Source: Sutcliffiella horikoshii (GTDB lineage Bacteria > Bacillota > Bacilli > Bacillales > Bacillaceae_I). Taken from it: 64,000 bases of DNA. Location: contig NZ_CP082918.1 in assembly GCF_019931755.1 (NCBI RefSeq), forward strand, positions 786,001 through 850,000, in the 5' to 3' direction. The translations under genes were made by a program, and so were the position numbers. Below the pieces are notes generated by a model, which made no database searches, was not told where the DNA came from, and worked only from the letters and a program-made list of their open reading frames with translations. Of the stretch, positions 44,425 through 52,748 are shown in pieces; within the stretch, counting starts at the first letter, position 1; each line of letters opens with the position of its first letter.

Positions 44425-45375
44425 GTGAAAGCAATTCTAATCGGCGTAATAGCTTCTATGTTTTTTGCTGTCACCTTTATATTAAACCGCTCGATGGAAC
44501 TCTCAGGTGGTAGCTGGCTTTGGAGTTCGTCCTTGCGTTTCTTTTTTATGGTGCCATTTTTGCTTTTGATTGTTTGGATGAGGGGAAATCTTGGTGTGCT
44601 ATTCCGTGAAATGCGAACGGCTCCTTTCTCATGGTTTCTATGGAGTTTTACTGGATTTGTCCTTTTCTATGGCCCCATAACTTTTGCTGCCGCATATGGG
44701 CCGGGCTGGCTTGTTGCCGGAACGTGGCAGCTGACCATCATCGCGGGTGTTCTTATGGGACCTTTCTTCTATAAAATAGTGCAAGGAGTAAAGGTACGCG
44801 AACGTATCCCATTGCGAGGACTATTCATTTCCATCGTCATTTTTGCAGGTGTCCTATTAATTCAGACACAACAAGGAAGCGGTCTAACTGGATCTATGAT
44901 TATTTATGGAATTCTTCCCGTTGCAGTCGCATCCTTTGCTTATCCGCTTGGAAACCGGAAGATGATGGAGGTGTGTGGTGGCAGGTTGGATACGTTCCAA
45001 CGGGTGCTTGGTATGACTTTGTCCACTATCCCAATCTGGCTGCTTGTTGCTGCAAGGGGATATGTGACAGTGGGTGCTCCAACGCAGGAACAGGTTCTAC
45101 AGACATTTATAGTGGCAATCAGTTCAGGCGTCATTGCAACCACCTTGTTCTTTATTGCAACAGATATGGTGCGCCACAGTCAGGAAAAGCTGGCCGCAGT
45201 GGAAGCGACTCAATCGACGCAAGTATTATTTGTGTTATTTGGAGAAGTACTTCTTCTATCAACGCCATTGCCGAATGGCATCGGGATGCTTGGGTTATTC
45301 ATCATTATCATCGGTATGCTTTTGCATAGCTTTCTTACCCAAAAAAGAATAAAGCCAAAGCAACTGGCTGCATGA
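44425..45375 (+). CDS. DMT-superfamily transporter (multidrug efflux-type EmrE family)
   Basis: A 316-aa membrane protein with about ten helices, beginning MKAILIGVIASMFFAVTFILNRSMELSGG as two sections. The repeat of two five-helix halves and the segment AAYGPGWLVAGTWQLTIIAG match the large EmrE-like group of DMT transporters. The substrate is unknown. GTG 44425 is chosen because GAAGGA lies 8 bases upstream; the frame is open from GTG 44407. It is a single gene followed by a terminator. Confidence 0.78.
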   Translation: MKAILIGVIASMFFAVTFILNRSMELSGGSWLWSSSLRFFFMVPFLLLIVWMRGNLGVLFREMRTAPFSWFLWSFTGFVLFYGPITFAAAYGPGWLVAGTWQLTIIAGVLMGPFFYKIVQGVKVRERIPLRGLFISIVIFAGVLLIQTQQGSGLTGSMIIYGILPVAVASFAYPLGNRKMMEVCGGRLDTFQRVLGMTLSTIPIWLLVAARGYVTVGAPTQEQVLQTFIVAISSGVIATTLFFIATDMVRHSQEKLAAVEATQSTQVLFVLFGEVLLLSTPLPNGIGMLGLFIIIIGMLLHSFLTQKRIKPKQLAA

Positions 45376-45408
45376 AGAGTGAAATTCCATCTGGAATCAC
45401 TCTTTTTT
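45375..45408 (+). terminator. Terminator of the DMT transporter gene
   Basis: AAGAGTGA with ATTCC pairs with GGAAT and CACTCTT around a short loop, followed by TTTTTT. Confidence 0.85.
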
Positions 45409-45503
45409 ATTTTGTAGAATATTTTTTTTTCGATTTTCCAAAATAAAAACATCACGTCCCCCAACGGTTTTCAAGAGGTCTGACAATCCTTTACAAAAAC
45501 TAT

Positions 45504-45532
45504 ATGACATTTGTCATACTCTACATATGACA
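45504..45532. promoter_or_regulatory. Candidate DesR-type operator upstream of the desaturase
   Basis: ATGACATTTGTCAT (45504-45517) is an inverted repeat, and a second ATGACA half-site starts at 45527, 23 bp further. A TATAAT -10 (45563-45568) with no proper -35 lies downstream, placing the sites at about -70 and -48. In B. subtilis the regulator DesR activates des from tandem sites in this range. No desKR genes are in the window. Confidence 0.45.
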
Positions 45533-45605
45533 CCTGCTACTAACTAATTTTTTTAAATTGGATATAATAAAATTTATCAAGTCAACAACGAAGGGATTTA
45601 ATAAA

Positions 45606-46643
45606 ATGTCAATTCAAAATGAAATGAAAAACCTTAAAAAACAAGTTGCTCCTTTCGAAAAATCGCAAACTAAAAAGAGTATCTGGCAGTTGATCAATAC
45701 GCTAACGCCATTTTTCCTGTTATGGTATCTCACTTATATAAGCCTATCTGTTTCTTACTGGTTGGCGTTGGTACCTGCCATATTCGCAGCTGGATTTATG
45801 ACACGTATCTTCATCATTTTCCATGATTGCACACATCACTCCTTTTTCAAAAATCGAAAATGGAACCGTGCAGTAGGGACCGTGACGGGAGTGCTAACAT
45901 TATTCCCATTCGACCAGTGGGGACATGATCATTCCGTCCACCATGCTACAAGCGGAAATTTAGACAAGCGCGGTGTTGGTGATATCTGGACACTGACTGT
46001 TGAAGAGTACAAAGCAGCATCATTAAAGACTCGTATATTCTATCGTCTATATCGAAATCCATTAGTAATGTTCGGATTAGGACCAATTTACACGTTCCTG
46101 ATCAGAAATCGTTTCAACCGTAAAGAGGCAAGACAAAAAGAGCGCAACAACTTATACCTGACAAACGTACTGATTGTTGCAGTAGCCGTATTAATGAGCT
46201 TAGCAATCGGCTGGCAGGCATTTCTGATTGTACACGGCACCATTTTCATGATTGCTGGAAGTGTGGGAATTTGGTTGTTTTATGTACAACATACGTTTGA
46301 AGATTCCTACTTTGAAATGGATAAAGATTGGGAATATGTATTAGCTGCAGTAGAAGGAAGTTCTTATTACAAGTTACCAAAAGTACTTCAATTCTTAACT
46401 GGAAACATCGGTTACCATCATATTCACCATTTAAGCCCAAGGGTGCCGAACTATGAACTGGAAAAGTGCCATCATAGCACTCCACCGCTTCAACACGTAC
46501 CAACCATTACACTGGCTACAAGTTTGAAATCCCTTAAGTTCCGTTTATGGGATGAAAAGAGCAAAAATTTTGTAACGTTCAGAGAAGCGAAGAAAATGAT
46601 ACGTAACACAGTTTCTTCTGTGGATATGAAGCCAGAAGTATAA
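45606..46643 (+). CDS. des: Membrane fatty-acid (acyl-lipid) desaturase
   Basis: A 345-aa integral membrane di-iron desaturase. The three His boxes are HDCTHH (about 73-78), HDHSVHH (about 107-113) and HHIHH in GYHHIHHLSP. Four hydrophobic helices flank them. It introduces a double bond into membrane lipid acyl chains, as B. subtilis Des does on cold shock to restore fluidity. ATG 45606 is preferred because AAGGGA lies 10 bases upstream; the frame is open from 45558. The upstream region has possible DesR sites and a weak -35, fitting activator-dependent expression. Confidence 0.87.
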   Translation: MSIQNEMKNLKKQVAPFEKSQTKKSIWQLINTLTPFFLLWYLTYISLSVSYWLALVPAIFAAGFMTRIFIIFHDCTHHSFFKNRKWNRAVGTVTGVLTLFPFDQWGHDHSVHHATSGNLDKRGVGDIWTLTVEEYKAASLKTRIFYRLYRNPLVMFGLGPIYTFLIRNRFNRKEARQKERNNLYLTNVLIVAVAVLMSLAIGWQAFLIVHGTIFMIAGSVGIWLFYVQHTFEDSYFEMDKDWEYVLAAVEGSSYYKLPKVLQFLTGNIGYHHIHHLSPRVPNYELEKCHHSTPPLQHVPTITLATSLKSLKFRLWDEKSKNFVTFREAKKMIRNTVSSVDMKPEV

Positions 46644-46654
46644 AAGTAATTTTA

Positions 46655-46687
46655 AGCCAGTCCCTATTTCTAAGGGGCTGGTTTTTT
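46655..46687 (+). terminator. Terminator of des
   Basis: AGCCAG-TCCCT pairs with AGGGG-CTGGT around ATTTCTA and TTTTTT follows. Confidence 0.85.
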
Positions 46688-46933
46688 GGTCTTTTTTCAA
46701 AGGTGGGAGTAGCAGTAGCACTTTAAAAAAAGTTCTACCTGCCGATATAAAGGATAGAGTAGGTAAGAAAAAACAAAATATTACAAATAAATATAGATTT
46801 AACCATCTGTTACTTGTATAATTATGGTGATATATAGGGAAAAAGCACGAAATTACATAATGTAACTGCAGGAGAGAAATTCGCACAATGACACCGAGAT
46901 AAGTAAAAAAATATTATTTAGGGGGATTAATCA

Positions 46934-47488
46934 ATGAGAAAATTTGGTATGCTTACTTTCTTCACAATTTTATTTTTAGGAGTTTCATTAGGGTTATCTT
47001 CGAATGCACAAGCTGCAAGTGACGCAGATATCGAAAAAGCGCTAGAAATCATTGATGCAGCAAACTTAGAAATGGATCTAATTATTGAAACAGGTGTACA
47101 AGATGCAGACGCGTTATGGGCTGTGTACCTAGAAGAATTAGATGTAATGAAAAATGAAATGGAAACTTTGGATCAAGAGATTGCTAGAGTAGAAACAGAC
47201 TTAACAAACTCAACAGAAGCTTCTCAACAAGAGGGATTAAATGCTGCACTATCTGCACTTCTACTAGAAAAAGGCCTGTTACAAGAACGTATGGACCAAA
47301 GAACTGCTCAATTTGATCAAGAAGTTGATGCGATTATCACGTACGTTTTTGATATTACATTACAAATGACACAAGATACAATCGATGAAGTAGCAGAGTA
47401 TGGCGTCGTAGCTGAGTGCTTCTGGAAATATGTAAGATTTGCTGATCGTTGGGCTTGGATTGATCCAGTGCGAGTGGTAGCAACTTGA
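46934..47488 (+). CDS. Secreted coiled-coil protein of unknown function
   Basis: A 184-aa exported protein. A signal peptide (1-27, NAQA-AS) is followed by a highly acidic, helical region; residues about 70-135 have coiled-coil heptads, for example EMETLDQEIARVETDL and LLLEKGLLQERMDQR. The C-terminal tail is aromatic (ECFWKYVRFADRWAWIDPV) with one Cys. No family is recognised. The ATG follows AGGGGG. Upstream lies a 290-bp gap with the des terminator and a TATAAT at 46817, so it probably has its own promoter. Codon use looks like that of a well-expressed gene. Confidence 0.7.
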   Translation: MRKFGMLTFFTILFLGVSLGLSSNAQAASDADIEKALEIIDAANLEMDLIIETGVQDADALWAVYLEELDVMKNEMETLDQEIARVETDLTNSTEASQQEGLNAALSALLLEKGLLQERMDQRTAQFDQEVDAIITYVFDITLQMTQDTIDEVAEYGVVAECFWKYVRFADRWAWIDPVRVVAT

Positions 47489-47545
47489 TAGATTTTTAAT
47501 TACAGAGCGACTCAATAGAAAAGGCGCTCAAAATGGTAGAGGTGA

Positions 47546-48481
47546 GTGATTAGGGTGGCTTTTACGATTGGAAAGAAAGGAACTAGCTTAGAACAAGTTA
47601 CTTTAAATAATTTTGATATGAGTCTAATTGCTAAAGGGAACGGAACTGAAGTTATACTCCAAAACATTACAAAAGGTAATATATTTTATGTTTATCCTAG
47701 TGAGAATGAGGGAGTAATGGAGTTTTTTTATATTCTCAGTGGTGAAGTACTTTGTGAAGTAAATGGAGAAAAGATTTATTTAGGGCCACAGGATTATTTT
47801 ACAGCTACCGATATAGAAGTTCCTGTTCACTTTTCAGCTATCACAAATGTAACATATATTTGGGTGATTACAGAGCCAACATTCCATCAGCTTAGTGATA
47901 GTATAAGATCACTTAGGGAAGTTGTTCAGAGAGTAGAAAAAAGAGATGTATATACATTTAATCATAGTGAGAGAGTGGCGGAGTATTCCATTAAGATTGC
48001 TAAAAAGTTTTCACTTTCTACGGACAGGCTGGAAAATCTCTTTTTAGCTTCAATTCTACATGACATTGGAAAAATAAACATACCATCTGAAGTACTTAAC
48101 AAACCATCTAGACTGACTGATGAAGAATTTGCCCTAATCAAAAAGCATCCCGAAGATGGTGCAAATATGGTCAAGGACTTATATTATGGAAATACTATAG
48201 CCGAAATCATAGAACAACATCATGAACGATTAAATGGTCGAGGGTATCCAAGTGGAATTAAAGGCGATGAAATCCTCCTTGAAGCCCGCATTATCGCAGT
48301 TAGCGACACTTTTGACGCTATGACAGAAGATCGTGCTTATCGAAATGCATTTACTCCTGAGTATGCAATTGATGAACTGCAAAGACTATCTCCTTCTCAA
48401 TATGATCCTGATGTTGTCAATGCACTTATTGAAGTTCTTCATGAAGAAGGTAAATTAAAAGTAAAAAGCTCTGAAGCGTAA
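47546..48481 (+). CDS. Cupin/HD-GYP domain protein
   Basis: A 311-aa protein. Residues about 45-110 form a cupin-like beta-barrel (FYILSGEVLCEVNGEKIYLG), and about 130-300 an HD-GYP domain with H140, HD at 172-173, the downstream His of KKHPEDG and HHERLNGRGYPSG. HD-GYP domains hydrolyse cyclic di-GMP or related dinucleotides; the cupin would act as a small-molecule sensor. There is no membrane segment. The start could be GTG 47546 or GTG 47555; AGAGGTGA lies just upstream. It follows the secreted coiled-coil gene after 57 bases and may share its transcript. Confidence 0.83.
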   Translation: MIRVAFTIGKKGTSLEQVTLNNFDMSLIAKGNGTEVILQNITKGNIFYVYPSENEGVMEFFYILSGEVLCEVNGEKIYLGPQDYFTATDIEVPVHFSAITNVTYIWVITEPTFHQLSDSIRSLREVVQRVEKRDVYTFNHSERVAEYSIKIAKKFSLSTDRLENLFLASILHDIGKINIPSEVLNKPSRLTDEEFALIKKHPEDGANMVKDLYYGNTIAEIIEQHHERLNGRGYPSGIKGDEILLEARIIAVSDTFDAMTEDRAYRNAFTPEYAIDELQRLSPSQYDPDVVNALIEVLHEEGKLKVKSSEA

Positions 48482-48500
48482 TTGCTTTAGGGCTTTTTTA
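48464..48500 (+). terminator. Terminator overlapping the end of the cupin/HD-GYP gene
   Basis: AAAAGCTCTGAAGC pairs imperfectly with GCTTTAGGGCTTTT around GTAATT, and further T residues follow. The stop codon is in the loop. Confidence 0.7.
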
Positions 48501-48604
48501 TTTGTCCTTTTTTCACTTCCCGAGATTTTCATTAAATAACACAACATATTCAAGGCTTTTAAAAATGAACATATTGGGTAATGTATTTAAAGGAGGAGTG
48601 AAAA

Positions 48605-48658
48605 TTGATAAATATATTTATACATAATGCAAAATCAACTAATTTGTATTATAGATAA
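48605..48658 (+). CDS. Possible 17-aa leader peptide
   Basis: A very strong ribosome site, AAAGGAGGAGTG, is followed by TTG and a 17-codon frame (MINIFIHNAKSTNLYYR) before a TAA, 57 bases upstream of the DJ-1 gene start. It may be a regulatory leader peptide or the remains of a former gene start. No protein family can be assigned to so short a frame. Confidence 0.25.
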   Translation: MINIFIHNAKSTNLYYR

Positions 48659-48715
48659 TTCGGTACTACAATGAATACTGAAAAAATACAAACACATTTT
48701 AGGAGGAAATCAATT

Positions 48716-49381
48716 ATGACTAAACATATATTAATGGTAGTAACTACTGCAGATAAAATGAAAGACGGACACGAAACAGGACTATGGCTATCCGAATTTG
48801 GTGAAGCGTATGTGGAATTTGATAAAAAGGGTTATGACATTACGGTTGCAAGTCCACTAGGCGGAAAATCACCTGTTGATGCTAGAAGCTTAGAGGGGGG
48901 AGAAACTCCTCAAGAAATTTTGGACACAGCTAAATACCTTGAAAACACAATTAAATTAGATGAGATTACTGACGTATCTAAATTTGACGCTATCTTCTTA
49001 CCAGGTGGTCATGGTACCATGTTTGACTTGCCGGATAACATGAAATTACATCAAGTGATTCGCGAACTGTATGAAGCGGACAAGCTAGTTGCAGCAGTGT
49101 GCCATGGTCCAGCAGGGCTTGTAGGTGTGAAGCTTTCAGATGGTACTCCACTTGTAGCTGGTAAAACAGTAACAGCTTTTACAGATGATGAGGAAAGAGA
49201 AACAACATTAGATAAATATATGCCATTCCTTTTAGAAACGCGCTTACGAGAACTGGGAGCGGAAGTTATTGTAACAGATAACTGGACAGACCATATGCAA
49301 GCGGACGGAAACTTAATCACTGGCCAAAACCCGCAATCCACCACCAGTGTGGCAAAAGAAGTAGTAAAACAACTAGGGTAA
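48716..49381 (+). CDS. DJ-1/PfpI type 1 glutamine amidotransferase-like protein (Hsp31 group)
   Basis: A 221-aa protein of the DJ-1 superfamily. The nucleophile elbow is AAVCHGPAGL, with the catalytic Cys, preceded by FLPGGHGTMFDLPDN with the second active-site region. An N-terminal acidic residue is in GLWLSEFGEAY. Members act as glyoxalase III, chaperones or deglycases; which one applies is not clear here. ATG 48716 with AGGAGG 8 bases upstream is taken as start; the frame is open from 48671. A terminator follows directly. Confidence 0.87.
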   Translation: MTKHILMVVTTADKMKDGHETGLWLSEFGEAYVEFDKKGYDITVASPLGGKSPVDARSLEGGETPQEILDTAKYLENTIKLDEITDVSKFDAIFLPGGHGTMFDLPDNMKLHQVIRELYEADKLVAAVCHGPAGLVGVKLSDGTPLVAGKTVTAFTDDEERETTLDKYMPFLLETRLRELGAEVIVTDNWTDHMQADGNLITGQNPQSTTSVAKEVVKQLG

Positions 49382-49391
49382 ACACTCTCAT

Positions 49392-49430
49392 CCTGTAAGC
49401 AAGAAAAATCTTGCTTGCAGGTATTTTTTT
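49392..49430 (+). terminator. Terminator of the DJ-1-like gene
   Basis: CCTGTAAGCAAGA pairs with TCTTGCTTGCAGG with one mismatch over an AAAA loop, followed by TATTTTTTT. Confidence 0.9.
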
Positions 49431-49448
49431 GAAAATCATCGGAGAAGG

Positions 49449-49735
49449 AGATTATCTCAACCCTCTCAACGCCCGAATTCAACTGGAAAAGAGAAAAACG
49501 GTAGGAGAGAAGGCGTCTCTACGCCCGAAGCTCAGTGAAAATGCAGTCAACTGTCTAATAGAAGCGGTCTAAACGCCCGAAGAGTCAACGCCAAGAGGTA
49601 AACTGTCTAATAGAAGCCGTTTAAACGCCCGAAGCACCAACGTCAAGCAGTCAATTGTCTAATAGAAGCCGTCTAAACGACCAAAGCCCCAGCACCAAGC
49701 CCCCAGAAGTCTAATAGAATCCATCTTTTACCAAA
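49449..49735. repeat. Tandem 52-bp repeat array D (about 6 units, worn)
   Basis: Related units begin near 49449, 49501, 49553, 49605, 49657 and 49709, each 52 bp apart. The best conserved parts are GTCTAATAGAAGC and AAACGCCCGAAG. They align with the reverse complement of array C (30987), so C and D belong to one diverged family. The array lies between the convergent DJ-1-like and transglutaminase genes, flanked by the terminators of both. Confidence 0.87.
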
Positions 49736-49779
49736 ACGTGAACCTAATCTACACCTGAGCAGCACCATAACCCCCATAC

Positions 49780-49815
49780 AAAAAAGCGGTCACATAGATA
49801 CCGCCTATGTGACCA
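49780..49815 (-). terminator. Terminator of the transglutaminase lipoprotein gene
   Basis: On the minus strand GGTCACATAG pairs with CTATGTGACC over a 7-base loop, and GCTTTTTTG follows. Confidence 0.9.
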
Positions 49816-49840
49816 CCAACTTAACTACATCCCAAACACA

Positions 49841-51541
49841 TCAATACCTAACACCAGTACGCGTATGCGTCTTCTTAAACTCATCTGGATTTGGATCAAA
49901 ATAGTCCTCATTATAAGAAGAGACAAATTTATCATCTCGATCAATATAACCTGAACCCCAAGTTGGATCCATCTCGACCCACTCTCCGTCCAAGTTCGCT
50001 TCGACCCATGCATGATTCCCCGGCCATGGAGAGCCAGCACGACCCTCCACATATCTAGCCTCGACTCCGCTCGCACGCATCAGAGCTATTGCAAGGTATG
50101 CATAATCTTGGCAGACACCTGTCATGGAGTCCAAAGTCTTCAGTGCACTATCATCCCATTCGAATTCATTGTTTTTATACTTCTGCACATCATAAGTAAC
50201 ATTCTTCGCAACATATTCATATATTGCTTTTGCCTTCTCAAGGTCAGAATCCTTACCGGCAGTCAGCTCTTCAGCAAGTTTAATAATCTCAGGCGCATCA
50301 GACTGAACGCCGCGGGAAGGTAATAAATCTCGTTTATCTTCAGCAGAAGCGGTCACTTCAAATTTGGCAAAACCATAATAGCGGAAGAAATCACTGTTTT
50401 CCTCTTTGATTTCTGGAACACTTAATGTTACCTCATATTCACCAGGTCCGAAACGCAGATAAAAGGATCCATCAAACTCATAGTTTTCCACAGGAACCAC
50501 ATCAAGTGCTTCATCTTCTCCTTTTTTCGTCGTTACATAAATGTGGGTGGTCTCTGGGCCAAATTCTGCGTCAGGATCAATCTTACCTTTTACCGAATAG
50601 GTGCCTTCCGCCTCGTCCCCTCCGTATTGAGGGGATTCAAGTGTCACACCGCGCTCTTTATAAGCAGTATAATATTCTAAAGGCTGCATTACTCGTTCAG
50701 AGGCATTGTCTATATAAAAAGTGGATGCAAGTTGATAGTAGTCTTCACGTTCTCCATCCGGGACCATGACTTCCAGTTGGTGCAATCCTTTTCCATAGAA
50801 CAGTGGAATGTCTGTGGTAAACTGTCCATTTTCAACAGTGACCATATGCTTCCAAATGTCGGAATCCTTTTTTAACTGAAGCATTATAGTTTCGCCGTCT
50901 GAGAGATTACTTGCTTTTCCACCCAAAGAGAAAAGCTCGTTTTCCTTTAAAAAAGCTGATTCTACATCAAACTGAAGGCCTGCATCATGTCCAAAAGGAG
51001 TTAAAGAAATATCATAGGTCGATTCTGGGTTCACATTATGGACGGTGAAACTCGCAGTATCGTAATAATAGTTTTCACGATCTGTGTCTGGAAGTTGAAC
51101 GGTGACGTGATATTCTCCTTCGCCTTTAAAAAAAGAAATGTTCTCTTTAAACTCGCCGTCTTTTATTGGTACGTAATATTCCGCTTGATTACCGGTGGGG
51201 CCTTCTTCTGTAGAACGCACCTTAATCCAAACGTATTCCCCTTTTAAATCAGCATGCTTCTCAACGGTTCCTGCAATTTCTACTTGACCGTTTGCGCTGA
51301 ATTCCTTGTACTGTGGTGCACTGAAAGTCGCATTGACTTCTTCTGCATAAGAAGTTAGCTCAAGTGCTTCAAGCTCCAATTCTGCATTCTTTTTGTCAAC
51401 AAGTTGTTCAAACTTGTCTTTCTCTACTTCTTGCTGAGCAGGTTGATTTTCCTTCACGCTCGTATCTTTATCGGAACAGGCAGAGAGAATTAAACTGCTG
51501 CTCAAAAGCAATGCAGTTATATATCGATATTTTACTACCAT
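49841..51541 (-). CDS. Transglutaminase-like lipoprotein with Ig-like repeats
   Basis: A 566-aa surface protein. The signal peptide ends in the lipobox LSA-C (Cys 22). Three or four beta-sandwich repeats (about 65-420) share segments such as FFKGEGEYHVTVQLPDTDRENYYYD, FYGKGLHQLEVMVPDGEREDYY and FGPGEYEVTLSVPEIKEEN in shortened form. The C-terminal transglutaminase-core domain (about 440-550) keeps the Cys-His-Asp triad in GVCQDYAYLA, GNHAWVEA and MDPTWGSG. It may act as a protein crosslinker or cysteine protease in the wall; the substrate is unknown. Confidence 0.87.
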   Translation of the reverse strand: MVVKYRYITALLLSSSLILSACSDKDTSVKENQPAQQEVEKDKFEQLVDKKNAELELEALELTSYAEEVNATFSAPQYKEFSANGQVEIAGTVEKHADLKGEYVWIKVRSTEEGPTGNQAEYYVPIKDGEFKENISFFKGEGEYHVTVQLPDTDRENYYYDTASFTVHNVNPESTYDISLTPFGHDAGLQFDVESAFLKENELFSLGGKASNLSDGETIMLQLKKDSDIWKHMVTVENGQFTTDIPLFYGKGLHQLEVMVPDGEREDYYQLASTFYIDNASERVMQPLEYYTAYKERGVTLESPQYGGDEAEGTYSVKGKIDPDAEFGPETTHIYVTTKKGEDEALDVVPVENYEFDGSFYLRFGPGEYEVTLSVPEIKEENSDFFRYYGFAKFEVTASAEDKRDLLPSRGVQSDAPEIIKLAEELTAGKDSDLEKAKAIYEYVAKNVTYDVQKYKNNEFEWDDSALKTLDSMTGVCQDYAYLAIALMRASGVEARYVEGRAGSPWPGNHAWVEANLDGEWVEMDPTWGSGYIDRDDKFVSSYNEDYFDPNPDEFKKTHTRTGVRY

Positions 51542-51746
51542 TATATCCTCCTCGGGACGGGTTCTTTTCGTCCATCTAAATTGTATCTTTTATATACGTA
51601 TGTACCAACTATAAAGTTTCTGATGCTATTTTACTATTAAATTGGAAAACTTTGAATAAAAACGACAATACAATGAAGTGGTAGAATTAGCCATTTGAAG
51701 GTGGTATAGTTGGGGTATAGGTAAAATATTCCTTGGAGGTCAAACC

Positions 51747-52748
51747 ATGATAGAAAATATAAAGGAAATGATTGATCAACTATCTGAAAAGGATGCTAAA
51801 ACATTGCTGCGCTTAACCTTGATTCGATTAGATCAGTTAACGAAAATAGACGTGCCAAAAGAAGAAATAATAGAAGAGATACAGCATATAGTACAAATAA
51901 TCGACCACCAGCCACCACCTCGAACAGATTATGACATGATACATATTACCGGGAGCGAATCTACTGCCGGATCACTAAGAGTTGGGCTGGAGCGGAACCA
52001 TAAGGTAATAGGGTTTTCTGAAATGTTCGATATCGGGCCATTATGGGATTCATCTGCTAGGCAAGAGTGGCTCCATGATCATATTAATATTTTTGAAGAT
52101 TTCTTGGAAGAAGAGTTTAATAGCAATTTTAAAAAAGCGATCGAAGAATTAAACCATATCCCTCCACATATCCCAGTAATTCTGTGGACAGCTGATAACG
52201 TCCATGAACAAATTTTCCATAGATACATTCTTCACCACTTGCATAACAGTGAAAATGAAGTGGTTCTTATTAATGCAACCACAGCATACCAAAAACTTTC
52301 TCTGTCCAACAAATTCGAGCCCATACATTCGGGTGAAATCATGCCGGAAACCTTGAAAGTAATTTTCGAAAATGAATCGGAAAATATTCTGCCCATAAAT
52401 GCTAGAAACCAACTATCAGAAGAGTGGCTTCAACTAAAAGAAACGAAAGACCTGCTTCGTATTTGGAAGAACGAGGAGATACAAGGGGTCCCTGAAGAGT
52501 ATATAGACCAAGAATTACTTCATTGTGCTCAAAATGTCAAAAGGGATTTTTCCGAAAATGAATTTGTAAAGGCAGCGCGTATTATCGGTGAAACGCATGG
52601 TCAGTTAGAAGGGAAATTCAATACTGCTTTTTTAGAATATCGCCTTCGAACTCTTGCTTTTGAAGGTTATTTCAAGATAAAGGGGATACCAAAATCCATG
52701 CATCATTATAGCGTTAGACTTAAAAATAGGGAGGGGGAAAATATATGA
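51747..52748 (+). CDS. DUF1835/DUF3658 protein
   Basis: A 333-aa soluble protein. The DUF1835 domain covers about 60-180 (HITGSESTAGSLRVGL and FDIGPLWDSSARQEWL), and a DUF3658-type helical domain covers about 205-325. The paired domains are common in Bacilli, with no established function. The ATG is behind TTGGAGGTC. Its stop overlaps the next ATG (ATGA), so it is translationally coupled to the DUF4097 protein. Confidence 0.8.
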   Translation: MIENIKEMIDQLSEKDAKTLLRLTLIRLDQLTKIDVPKEEIIEEIQHIVQIIDHQPPPRTDYDMIHITGSESTAGSLRVGLERNHKVIGFSEMFDIGPLWDSSARQEWLHDHINIFEDFLEEEFNSNFKKAIEELNHIPPHIPVILWTADNVHEQIFHRYILHHLHNSENEVVLINATTAYQKLSLSNKFEPIHSGEIMPETLKVIFENESENILPINARNQLSEEWLQLKETKDLLRIWKNEEIQGVPEEYIDQELLHCAQNVKRDFSENEFVKAARIIGETHGQLEGKFNTAFLEYRLRTLAFEGYFKIKGIPKSMHHYSVRLKNREGENI

